Assembly (NCBI GenBank): GCA_030611625.1
Contig: JAUWPK010000247.1
Span: 1-5,796, forward strand
Source: Promethearchaeum sp.
GTDB lineage: Archaea; Asgardarchaeota; Lokiarchaeia; Sigyniarchaeales; Promethearchaeaceae
Length of the DNA: 5,796 nucleotides
Direction of reading: 5' to 3'
The position numbers and the translations under genes were made by a program. A model generated the notes under the pieces. The model was not told the origin of the DNA, ran no database searches, and was given only the letters and a program-made list of their open reading frames with translations. The first letter of the stretch is position 1, and each line of letters begins with the position of its first letter. Shown here piece by piece: positions 1 through 5,796 of the stretch.

Positions 1-15
1 CTATTATATACCATA

Positions 16-356
16 ATGACTAATATCTCATATGAAGATTTTAATTCTTTAGATATACGGGTTGGAACAGTTTTAGAGGTGGAAGAGGTTCCTAAATCCC
101 GCAATTTATTAAAAATGCAAGTAGATATTGGTGAGGAAAAGCTCGTCAAATAGTTTCAGGAATCAAAAATTGGTATAGTGTCGAAGATCTTAAAGGATCC
201 AAAATTGTAGTACTAGTTAACTTAAAACCTAGAAAAATAATGGGAATCGAGAGTAAAGGGATGCTTCTTGCGGCTGATGTTGATAATACAGCAGTTCTCC
301 TTAAAATTGATGAAAAATTAGTAGAAAAAGTTAAACCGGGTTCAAAAGTTGGTTAA
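16..356 (+). pseudogene. Frameshifted tRNA-binding domain protein (MetRS subunit beta / EMAP-II-like)
   Basis: This is an OB-fold tRNA-binding domain of the kind found at the C-terminus of methionyl-tRNA synthetase or as a free subunit beta; the family binds tRNA and helps deliver it to the synthetase. From ATG 16 the frame reads YEDFNSLDIRVGTVLEVEEV, typical of the domain start, then meets TAG at 151-153. The rest of the domain continues in the next frame from GCT 141 to TAA 354-356, with ARQIVSGI, NLKPRKIMGIESKGM and LLAAD. Adding one A to the run at 137-140 restores a 113-residue protein, the usual length for the stand-alone form. The two halves join exactly at the expected EEKARQIVSGI, so a single-base deletion (real or a sequencing error) is the simplest reading. 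No in-frame stop lies in the 15 bases before ATG 16, so this could instead be the tail of a longer MetRS cut by the window edge. The Nudix gene starts two bases after its stop. Confidence 0.85.
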
Positions 357-358
357 AT

Positions 359-1300
359 ATGAGTGAAATTAAATCAAATGTTTTTTGGTTATATATTAAT
401 AATGGTGAACCTCATCCTCTGGGATTAAATTCAATTAGTAAGTATAAAGATATATTATCACCTATTATTGAGACAAAATTCACTACTTATTCAACTAAAA
501 CGTGGAATATATCAAATAAAACTAAAGATGAGGTCCAAAAATCAGTATTGGATTATTATAATAATTTAATAGTTGAAAAAAATTATTATCCAGGTCAATA
601 TGGAGATTGGATAAAATGTTCTGAATTCAAAATAAAAAATGAAATATTCCTTAATCTTGATATTATTGGCCAATCTTCATGGCAAAAAGCAACAATGGCA
701 GCAGATTTAGGTATTTTTGTTAAAAATAATGAAAAAATATTTTTTATAGGAATTATTCGGAAAAATAAACCTGGGAAGGGAAAACCCGCTTTAATTGGAG
801 GAATCATGAATGCAGGTTCTGTTTTTGACTCGGCAGCATATACTATGCTAAAAGAAACTAAAGAAGAAGCAAATTTCACAATGCATTATCAAGGAAATCT
901 AAAGAAACTCCGTGAGAATTATACTATTTCAAGGATTTCAGTTAGGATTAAAGGTTTTGAGATTTTAGATCTTAAATTAGGAGATATTAAAACTTATATG
1001 CATTATGTAACAACAATTCCCACCACAAAACAAGAAAATCTTGATGATGGCACAAAAAGGGTATACACTGCAACTGCTTTTACAGTCTTAATTGATATTG
1101 GTGGAACATCACTTAATAAAAAACAACTTCAGAAGGTTTTTGAAGCAGGAGACGATGCTGCTAAAATGTATTATCTTGACGTTACTGATTTTATTAGAGG
1201 AAAAAATAAGAAAAATCATCCGAATTTTGGATTAAAGCACCATTTAGGGTTATTTAAGAAAATGCTTGTGTTACTGAAAAAAAAATATGATCTCAAATAA
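359..1300 (+). CDS. Nudix hydrolase with long N-terminal extension
   Basis: This is a 313-residue protein with a Nudix domain in about residues 110-313. Nudix enzymes hydrolyse nucleoside diphosphates linked to another group, using divalent metal. KNKPGKGKPALIGG (136-148) leads into the Nudix box. The metal-binding helix is KETKEEANF (165-173), with E166, E169 and E170 present. The box is divergent: K replaces the usual R, D157 stands for the first conserved E, N172 for the G, and the loop after GG147-148 is about three residues longer than consensus. EAGDDAAKMYYLDVTDF (262-278) followed by HHLGLFKKML resembles the end of ADP-ribose-pyrophosphatase-like members, so an NAD- or ADP-ribose-type substrate is a reasonable guess but is not shown. 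Residues 1-110 (with TTYSTKTW at 42-49) match nothing I recognise. ATG 359 follows the preceding stop by two bases with no Shine-Dalgarno site, suggesting co-transcription. The protein is soluble, with no signal peptide or membrane segment. Confidence 0.85.
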   Translation: MSEIKSNVFWLYINNGEPHPLGLNSISKYKDILSPIIETKFTTYSTKTWNISNKTKDEVQKSVLDYYNNLIVEKNYYPGQYGDWIKCSEFKIKNEIFLNLDIIGQSSWQKATMAADLGIFVKNNEKIFFIGIIRKNKPGKGKPALIGGIMNAGSVFDSAAYTMLKETKEEANFTMHYQGNLKKLRENYTISRISVRIKGFEILDLKLGDIKTYMHYVTTIPTTKQENLDDGTKRVYTATAFTVLIDIGGTSLNKKQLQKVFEAGDDAAKMYYLDVTDFIRGKNKKNHPNFGLKHHLGLFKKMLVLLKKKYDLK

Positions 1301-1306
1301 AAAATA

Positions 1307-1336
1307 CCAAATTTTTTTAATTTAAATTCCAAATTT
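1307..1336. repeat. Direct repeat CCAAATTT, two copies 22 bp apart
   Basis: Exact 8-base copies lie at 1307-1314 and 1329-1336. Their 22-bp period is close to two DNA turns, so both copies would face the same side of the helix, and they bracket the TATA-like palindrome just before the coiled-coil gene. That would suit an operator, but both copies are mostly A/T in an AT-rich gap, so the pairing may be accidental. Confidence 0.35.
1312..1328 (+). promoter_or_regulatory. Possible TATA-like promoter (and T-run) before the coiled-coil gene
   Basis: The 42-base gap between the Nudix stop and ATG 1343 is almost all A and T. It holds seven Ts at 1312-1318, which could end the upstream transcript in an archaeon, and then the perfect palindrome AATTTAAATT at 1319-1328. 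The palindrome centre lies about 20 bases before ATG 1343, slightly closer than the roughly 26 bases expected between an archaeal TATA box and a leaderless start. Copies of CCAAATTT flank it on both sides (1307-1314 and 1329-1336). The base composition makes a chance match likely. Confidence 0.25.
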
Positions 1337-1342
1337 CAATAC

Positions 1343-1984
1343 ATGTCTCAACTTATTAAAGAATTTCTTCCCCTAGATGTTGAACTAGAACAGATCTCAT
1401 ATGATAAAAAACTAGAGAACAGCATCAGTAAATTGGCTGGATTGGAAGAAAATATTGAAAAAAGTTTTAAAAACACAGCGCATGATATGGAAAAAGCGAA
1501 CAAGGAACTTAAGAAATATTTAAACCTTCAAAAAGAAACTTTGCGGAGCTATGTTCAATTTCTAAATCGAAAATCTGATTTGATTACACCTCAAGATCTC
1601 GCAAAACTAAAAGATCATGTAACTCATGTTGAACGGAATATCATTGTTCAAGATGAAATGGTAAATGATTTGAAATATGTTTCTCAGGGTTATAAAGAAT
1701 ACTCAAAAACTTTAAAAGAATTAAACAGAAAATTTTCAAAATTGAATAAATCTGAATCAAATTGGAAAAATACTGCTGCGGAAATGACTAAGGCTAGATC
1801 AGATCAAATGGTAACTGGATCTAAACTTGAAAAACTAGAAAACCAATTGAGAAAAGAAAAAAGTGAAGTTCAAAAACAATATCATAATAGAAATCATGCT
1901 AATTCCTTCGTTGTGACCGCAGTATTACAATTAAATCAGGCTTGGCAGAAATTTAAGTCTAATATTAAGAACATTTCGTGGTAA
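1343..1984 (+). CDS. Lysine-rich helical / coiled-coil protein of unknown function
   Basis: I do not recognise this 213-residue protein. Its composition is that of a long helical bundle or coiled coil: about 30 lysines, many E, L, N and Q, very few aromatics, no cysteine and almost no proline or glycine. Breaks suggest three or four helices: about 15-78, 83-133 (starting at TPQDLAKL), 137-181 and 188-213. Heptad-like leucine spacing is clear at 161-178 (KLEKLENQLRKEKSEVQK). No signal peptide, membrane segment, nucleotide-binding motif or catalytic motif is visible. A cytoplasmic scaffold, filament or membrane-curving (BAR-like) fold would fit the shape, but the sequence does not show this. 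ATG 1343 is the first start in the frame and begins 42 bases after the Nudix stop, with no clear Shine-Dalgarno site. T-runs follow its stop, so it may be a single-gene transcript. Confidence 0.75.
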   Translation: MSQLIKEFLPLDVELEQISYDKKLENSISKLAGLEENIEKSFKNTAHDMEKANKELKKYLNLQKETLRSYVQFLNRKSDLITPQDLAKLKDHVTHVERNIIVQDEMVNDLKYVSQGYKEYSKTLKELNRKFSKLNKSESNWKNTAAEMTKARSDQMVTGSKLEKLENQLRKEKSEVQKQYHNRNHANSFVVTAVLQLNQAWQKFKSNIKNISW

Positions 1985-1995
1985 TAGGAAATTGG

Positions 1996-2037
1996 TTTTT
2001 TTCATTATTTTTTATTAGAACAATGTTTTTTGTTTTT
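1996..2037 (+). terminator. Clustered T-runs, possible archaeal-type terminator
   Basis: Directly after the coiled-coil gene's stop (1982-1984) come four T-runs: seven Ts at 1996-2002, six at 2008-2013, six at 2026-2031 and five at 2033-2037. No stable stem-loop precedes them. Repeated U-tracts without a hairpin are how many archaeal transcripts end, so this 78-base gap probably separates the coiled-coil transcript from the 126-residue gene. I see no convincing promoter for that next gene. Confidence 0.4.
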
Positions 2038-2062
2038 CAATAATTCACTATTTTGAATTAAA

Positions 2063-2443
2063 TTGAGATCACATTTAATTGAAGAATATAATGAAGAAAA
2101 TGTATGTGATGATTCTTTCACCAAAGAAATTTATGTTAAAATAGGATGCCTCGATGATGAAGCAAATTTTTTGAGATATCGAGATAATATTAAAGGCGTT
2201 GAAGTATATATCACATATTCTTTCAAGGACAAGGAATATATGGCTTTTTTCAGAAAACTTAATGTGAGATTTATTCCCCACGAAACAGAATTTACAGCTA
2301 GAACATGGGTTATTTTAGAGCAACATATTCAAAGTGAATTACGAAATGCTCCATTTTCCCGATTTGTTGGCATAGTCGCTAAAAAGAAAGTAATTGAAAC
2401 TATTAAAGAAAAGGGAAGAAAAATATTTAGGGAAATCCCTTAA
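2063..2443 (+). CDS. Small hypothetical protein, probable TTG start
   Basis: This 126-residue protein is one I do not recognise. It has an acidic N-terminal part (EEYNEENVCDD, 7-17), a middle with alternating hydrophobic residues that looks like beta strands (VEVYITYSF, 46-54; YMAFFRKLNVRFI, 59-71), a probable helix (TWVILEQHIQSEL, 81-93) and a strongly basic tail (AKKKV then IKEKGRK, 106-120). No membrane segment or catalytic motif is visible. The frame is closed by TGA at 2054-2056 and has no ATG until residue 60, so TTG 2063 is the only usual start that keeps the acidic N-terminus. No Shine-Dalgarno site precedes it. The stop TAA (2441-2443) overlaps the stop of the convergent helicase gene. 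The sensible amino-acid composition and full use of the space up to the helicase gene support a real gene, but the start is uncertain. Confidence 0.6.
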   Translation: MRSHLIEEYNEENVCDDSFTKEIYVKIGCLDDEANFLRYRDNIKGVEVYITYSFKDKEYMAFFRKLNVRFIPHETEFTARTWVILEQHIQSELRNAPFSRFVGIVAKKKVIETIKEKGRKIFREIP

Positions 2444-5400
2444 GCTTCTATCTCTTTCAATCTTTGGTTAACTTTTCTCTTTATTTTTTTTATTACTTGG
2501 GCTCTATTGTTATACCAATCCGGTGTCCAAATGTGATAAATTTCCCAGCCCAATCCATCTAATACTTCATTCCTAATTCGATCACGATCACGAGTATTTT
2601 GTGCTGCTTTGTATGATCCACCGTCACATTCTAATCCGAGTATGAATCTTGAAGGTTTTTTTGGATCAATAATTGCAAGGTCTATGCGAAAATTTGAATG
2701 TCCTATCAAAGTTTTAACTGTAAAGCCTTCTTTTTCTAAAGATGATTTAACACTGGATTCAAAAGAATCAAATTCAAAAATTTTCTTCTTTGAAGCAGTT
2801 TTTACCTTAGTTAATTTGTAACTTCTTGCATATCTCATGTAACCAATTAAATCACTCAACCCTCGCGCTTTAACCTTCTCTATATTAATATCACTAGGTA
2901 AAAATGAAGCAAATAATTTAATATGAAAACGTGCGCGTGTGATTGCAACATTCAATCTCCGATAACCACCACTTCGGTTTAAAGGCCCAAAATTTAAAGA
3001 CAACTTACCTTTTGGATCCTTAGCATAACCAACACTAAAAAATATAAAATCACGTTCGTCTCCTTGCACACTCTCCAGATTTTTAATAAATAATCCTTCT
3101 TCTTCATCTTTATTCATGATGGATTCTATTGAAGGATCTTTTCTTATCAATTTCTCTAATGCTGATCTAATAGTTTCCTGTTGAGCAACACTAAAAGCAA
3201 CAATACCTAAAGAATAGTTCGTACCATATTTTTGATTGCTTTTATAATGGTTTAATATGGCTTGTGCAACAAAATTTGCTTCAATAACATTTTTTGCTTT
3301 TAATTTTACCCCATCTTTAATATATCTAAAATCAATGGCTGTCAATTCATCAATATTAGAATAATTTTCTAATTTTTCCCCATCAGATATCTGTGTCTCG
3401 ATACTGCTTTTTTGATCTCCTTCATCTTCATTAGAAATATCAGGAAATGTAAATAATCTACCATTATAATACTGCTGGTTACTATAAGCAATTAAACCTT
3501 CCTTTCGGCTTCTATAATGGAATTTCAGCATCTTTTCTCGAAAACCAATTCCAGTGCATTCGTCTAGCAAACTTTCCATTGTTTGTAAGTTGCTGTCTAG
3601 GTCATCAAGGTCATCAAAATCCGTGCCACTAATACTACTTGCTGTAAAGAAATTTGTAGGGGGTAATTGTTGTGAGTCTCCAACAACAATCAAGCTTTTA
3701 CCTCTTAATATCGCTCCAATAGCATCTTCAGGGGTAACTTGAGATGCCTCATCAAAAATTACAACATCGAAAAAGTTGTTATATTCCTCAATGGGGAGAA
3801 AATTTGCAATTGCTAAAGGAGACATCATGAAACATGGCTTTAACAATGAAATAAATTCTTTGGTTTCTTTAAAAGTGTATCTAAGAGGTTTAACATTCCT
3901 TTTCTTTTTTAATTCGCGCTTAATAAATCCAGATTGCGCTAGTAGAGAATCAGAAATGTTTAAGTCAATCTTAGGTCTCAAATCATATAATTTTTTAATA
4001 ACTCTCAAGCGATTTATTACCAGAATTTCTTTATCAATTTTTCTGAATTTGTCAATGGTCTTCATATGGTATTTAATATCAAAGTTATTGATTATAGGCA
4101 ACGTGCTTATAACATCTTCATAAAATTTGTTGTAAAATGTCTTCTCAAAAAGCTTCTCAAGTGGAATTTCAATAGTTTCAGGATTAGAACTGTCTTTTAT
4201 TTCAAATCTTTGATTCTTAATTTTTTCTAAAATATTACTAAAGCCATGATTTTCAAGCTTATTCTCAATTTTGATTATCTCGAACCATTCATTTAAGTGA
4301 GGAAGATCCTTTAACCAACGTTTAGCAAAATTTTCATATTTTTCCCATAGATCTAGTCTTGGGTTTAGAGGGAGAGGTTCAATAACTAAAACGGGCTTAA
4401 GAAAATTTTCAAGTGGATGTGTTGACTTCCATTCTTCTGAAAGTAAATCAAAATCATCTATGATAATTTTTATGGTATCTATAGACAATCCATCGGGATT
4501 ACCTGCAAAAACCTTAAAGTTTTTGATTTTATTCAAATATCCTAAAACAGATTGCTTCTTTGCAATTTTTCGTACACAATTTAAAATTTGCATTTTATCC
4601 GCATTGTATTCAGGTCCATGTTTTTTTAAAACTCCTGCATAATCAGTTGTAAATCGAGCAAGCAATAAATCAACATCTAAAGTTAGAGCATTTTCATTAA
4701 ATATACTAAAAAAATCGTCAAAATGTTGAAAGTCCATATCATTTAAAATTGGTTTTAAACCTGATTTCAAATTGAATACCACTAGCCGATTGTTCAATTT
4801 ATTTACTTTCTCAATAAATTGATTTAATTTTGTAATAAGAAGACTTGTAATTGAAAGTGAAGGTGATGATTCCGCTTCATATGCTAAGGTAATTTGCTCA
4901 AAACTTTTAAAAAATTCTGAAAATTCATTGAAATTTATTATGGATTCCAATTCAAAGTAATTATTAAGGTCAGAATAGTCAATCTCCCAAGTTTGCCATA
5001 GATTAAATGATTCTAATACAGAAATCCAATATTTTGATCTAATAATATTTTTTTCCCATTGAGTTCGATTTTCGGGAATATCCCCTTTTTCTTCAACTCC
5101 ATATGGAAATTTATCATGAAGAATTTTCAATTCAACGACCAATTGTTCATTGACATATTGAAACGAGTATAATATTTTATTCAATGCAAGCTGCAATTCC
5201 TTGGCGATTTGTAATAGAAATTTAATTTTAGCCTTTGCTAAACTCCAAGGATTCTCGTCATAATGCTCTAATGTATCTCTAAATAACTCTAATTGTCCAA
5301 AAAGATCTTTAATTTCTATAAATTCTTCTTCAGAAACATTTTTAGGATCCTTAAACTCAGAAATTATTAAAGGAATATCATCCAAGGCTAAAACCCTACC

Positions 5401-5796
5401 TACTATATCATAAAAGCTTAATTTCATTAAACCGTTGGGAGATTGAGTTGAATCGATATAATCATTCAATCTCTCCTTCAATATTCCAAGTTCTTGAAAT
5501 TTACCTTTCTTAATTTTGATACCTTCAATATCAAGATTCATACTCTTTTCAATTTGTTTAAGAATTGCGATTTTATTCGCATTCTGTGAATGTACTTGTA
5601 GACAAAATGGACCAATGCCACAATTATCTAACCTTTTTTTTACTACATCTAGAGCAGCGCGCTTTTGGGCAACAAAAAGAACTTTTTTGCCGACAGCTAG
5701 GCATTCTGCAATGATATTCGAAATACATTGACTTTTTCCAGTTCCTGGAGGACCTTGAATTACTAAAGAACTACCAGATTTTGCATATATAACAGC
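2440..5796 (-). CDS. UPF1-like SF1 helicase with C-terminal Vsr-like (MTES_1575-type) endonuclease, 5' partial
   Basis: The visible part is 1118 residues; the start lies beyond the right edge. Counting from the edge, Walker A is GPPGTGKSQ at 15-23 (5728-5754) and motif Ia is VLFVAQKRAALDVV at 39-52. A mostly helical insert of roughly 600 residues follows. Next come Walker B DEASQ at 682-686 (3739-3753), motif III GDSQQLPPT at 706-714, FHYRS at 759-763, motif V SVQGDERD at 909-916 and motif VI NVAITRAR at 949-956 (2929-2952). All ATPase motifs are intact. About 1007-1097 is a nuclease domain of the Vsr-like PD-(D/E)XK fold: FESSV (E1013), FRIDLAI (D1039), LGLECDGGSY (E1056, D1058), RDRDRIRNE and GLGW then IWTPDWY. 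ATG 5541 is not the start, because the open frame continues to the edge through Walker A. Large helicases with this tail include DUF4011-helicase-Vsr (Hhe-type) proteins linked to anti-phage defence. Any DUF4011 part would lie outside the window. DNA unwinding and cleavage is inferred from the family. Confidence 0.93.
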   Translation of the reverse strand, partial: AVIYAKSGSSLVIQGPPGTGKSQCISNIIAECLAVGKKVLFVAQKRAALDVVKKRLDNCGIGPFCLQVHSQNANKIAILKQIEKSMNLDIEGIKIKKGKFQELGILKERLNDYIDSTQSPNGLMKLSFYDIVGRVLALDDIPLIISEFKDPKNVSEEEFIEIKDLFGQLELFRDTLEHYDENPWSLAKAKIKFLLQIAKELQLALNKILYSFQYVNEQLVVELKILHDKFPYGVEEKGDIPENRTQWEKNIIRSKYWISVLESFNLWQTWEIDYSDLNNYFELESIINFNEFSEFFKSFEQITLAYEAESSPSLSITSLLITKLNQFIEKVNKLNNRLVVFNLKSGLKPILNDMDFQHFDDFFSIFNENALTLDVDLLLARFTTDYAGVLKKHGPEYNADKMQILNCVRKIAKKQSVLGYLNKIKNFKVFAGNPDGLSIDTIKIIIDDFDLLSEEWKSTHPLENFLKPVLVIEPLPLNPRLDLWEKYENFAKRWLKDLPHLNEWFEIIKIENKLENHGFSNILEKIKNQRFEIKDSSNPETIEIPLEKLFEKTFYNKFYEDVISTLPIINNFDIKYHMKTIDKFRKIDKEILVINRLRVIKKLYDLRPKIDLNISDSLLAQSGFIKRELKKKRNVKPLRYTFKETKEFISLLKPCFMMSPLAIANFLPIEEYNNFFDVVIFDEASQVTPEDAIGAILRGKSLIVVGDSQQLPPTNFFTASSISGTDFDDLDDLDSNLQTMESLLDECTGIGFREKMLKFHYRSRKEGLIAYSNQQYYNGRLFTFPDISNEDEGDQKSSIETQISDGEKLENYSNIDELTAIDFRYIKDGVKLKAKNVIEANFVAQAILNHYKSNQKYGTNYSLGIVAFSVAQQETIRSALEKLIRKDPSIESIMNKDEEEGLFIKNLESVQGDERDFIFFSVGYAKDPKGKLSLNFGPLNRSGGYRRLNVAITRARFHIKLFASFLPSDINIEKVKARGLSDLIGYMRYARSYKLTKVKTASKKKIFEFDSFESSVKSSLEKEGFTVKTLIGHSNFRIDLAIIDPKKPSRFILGLECDGGSYKAAQNTRDRDRIRNEVLDGLGWEIYHIWTPDWYNNRAQVIKKIKRKVNQRLKEIEA
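2484..2491 (+). terminator. T8 run that could end the rightward transcript inside the helicase 3' end
   Basis: Eight Ts follow the stop of the 126-residue gene by about 40 bases, within a T-rich stretch from 2471. On the - strand they are part of the lysine codons of the helicase tail (KKIKRK). With no spacer between the convergent genes, this is the first plausible U-tract for the + transcript. It may simply reflect lysine codons. Confidence 0.25.

Noticed and set aside
3..10. TATTATAT-like TATA box at the left edge
   Set aside because: It lies only a few bases before ATG 16, too close to serve as an archaeal TATA box for a transcript that contains that start.
131..145. Programmed -1 frameshift site in the tRNA-binding gene
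   Set aside because: GGAAAAG does not fit the usual slippery pattern in the P site, and I see no obvious downstream stem; a missing A is simpler.
595..879. 94-codon open frame on the - strand
   Set aside because: It is opposite the Nudix box of a clearly real gene and has no recognisable motif; it is a shadow.
1985..2062. Small RNA or hairpin terminator in the gap
   Set aside because: I found no stable stem; only T-runs are present.
3600..3617. Two tandem copies of GGTCATCAA
   Set aside because: They encode a DDL-DDL stretch in the helicase just after motif III; two 9-base copies in coding sequence need no further explanation.
3776..4123. 115-codon open frame on the + strand inside the helicase gene
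   Set aside because: It is the complement of helicase coding sequence with low-complexity hydrophobic translation and no start signal; the other short + frames in this region are the same.
5539..5541. ATG 5541 as the start of the helicase gene
   Set aside because: The frame is open for 85 more codons to the edge and encodes Walker A and motif Ia, so this methionine is internal.

Overview
This is an AT-rich window (about 30% G+C by eye) from a prokaryote. I lean towards an archaeon, but only weakly. Three things point that way: none of the visible starts has a clear Shine-Dalgarno site, the gaps between genes hold T-runs and TATA-like stretches instead of stem-loops, and there is a small tRNA-binding gene of the type often annotated in archaea as methionyl-tRNA synthetase subunit beta. 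No gene here fixes the lineage.

Layout. Four genes lie on the + strand (16-2443), and one large gene on the - strand runs towards them from beyond the right edge (2440-5796). The first + gene (16-356) is a MetRS-beta/EMAP-II-like tRNA-binding domain broken by an apparent one-base deletion near 137-140. A Nudix hydrolase follows two bases later (359-1300), so the two are probably co-transcribed. A lysine-rich helical or coiled-coil protein of unknown function follows (1343-1984), behind a 42-base gap that carries a possible promoter. After a T-run-rich gap comes a 126-residue unknown protein that appears to start with TTG (2063-2443).

The right 58% of the window is the C-terminal 1118 residues of a very large UPF1-like superfamily 1 helicase that ends in a Vsr-like/MTES_1575-type endonuclease domain. 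Its start lies outside the window. The ATG at 5541 is internal, because the frame stays open to the right edge and carries the Walker A motif (5728-5754) that the helicase needs. Helicase-Vsr proteins of this layout have been linked to anti-phage defence (the DUF4011-helicase-Vsr 'Hhe' type), so this is the most likely defence component here. The 126-residue gene and the helicase gene converge and share the palindrome TTAA as their two stop codons, leaving no spacer.

How the genes work together is not clear. The left pair looks like housekeeping or nucleotide metabolism, and the helicase-nuclease is probably a stand-alone defence or DNA-processing enzyme. Nothing in the sequence ties the coiled-coil protein or the 126-residue protein to it apart from position. 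I saw no RNA gene, CRISPR array, insertion sequence or attachment site.
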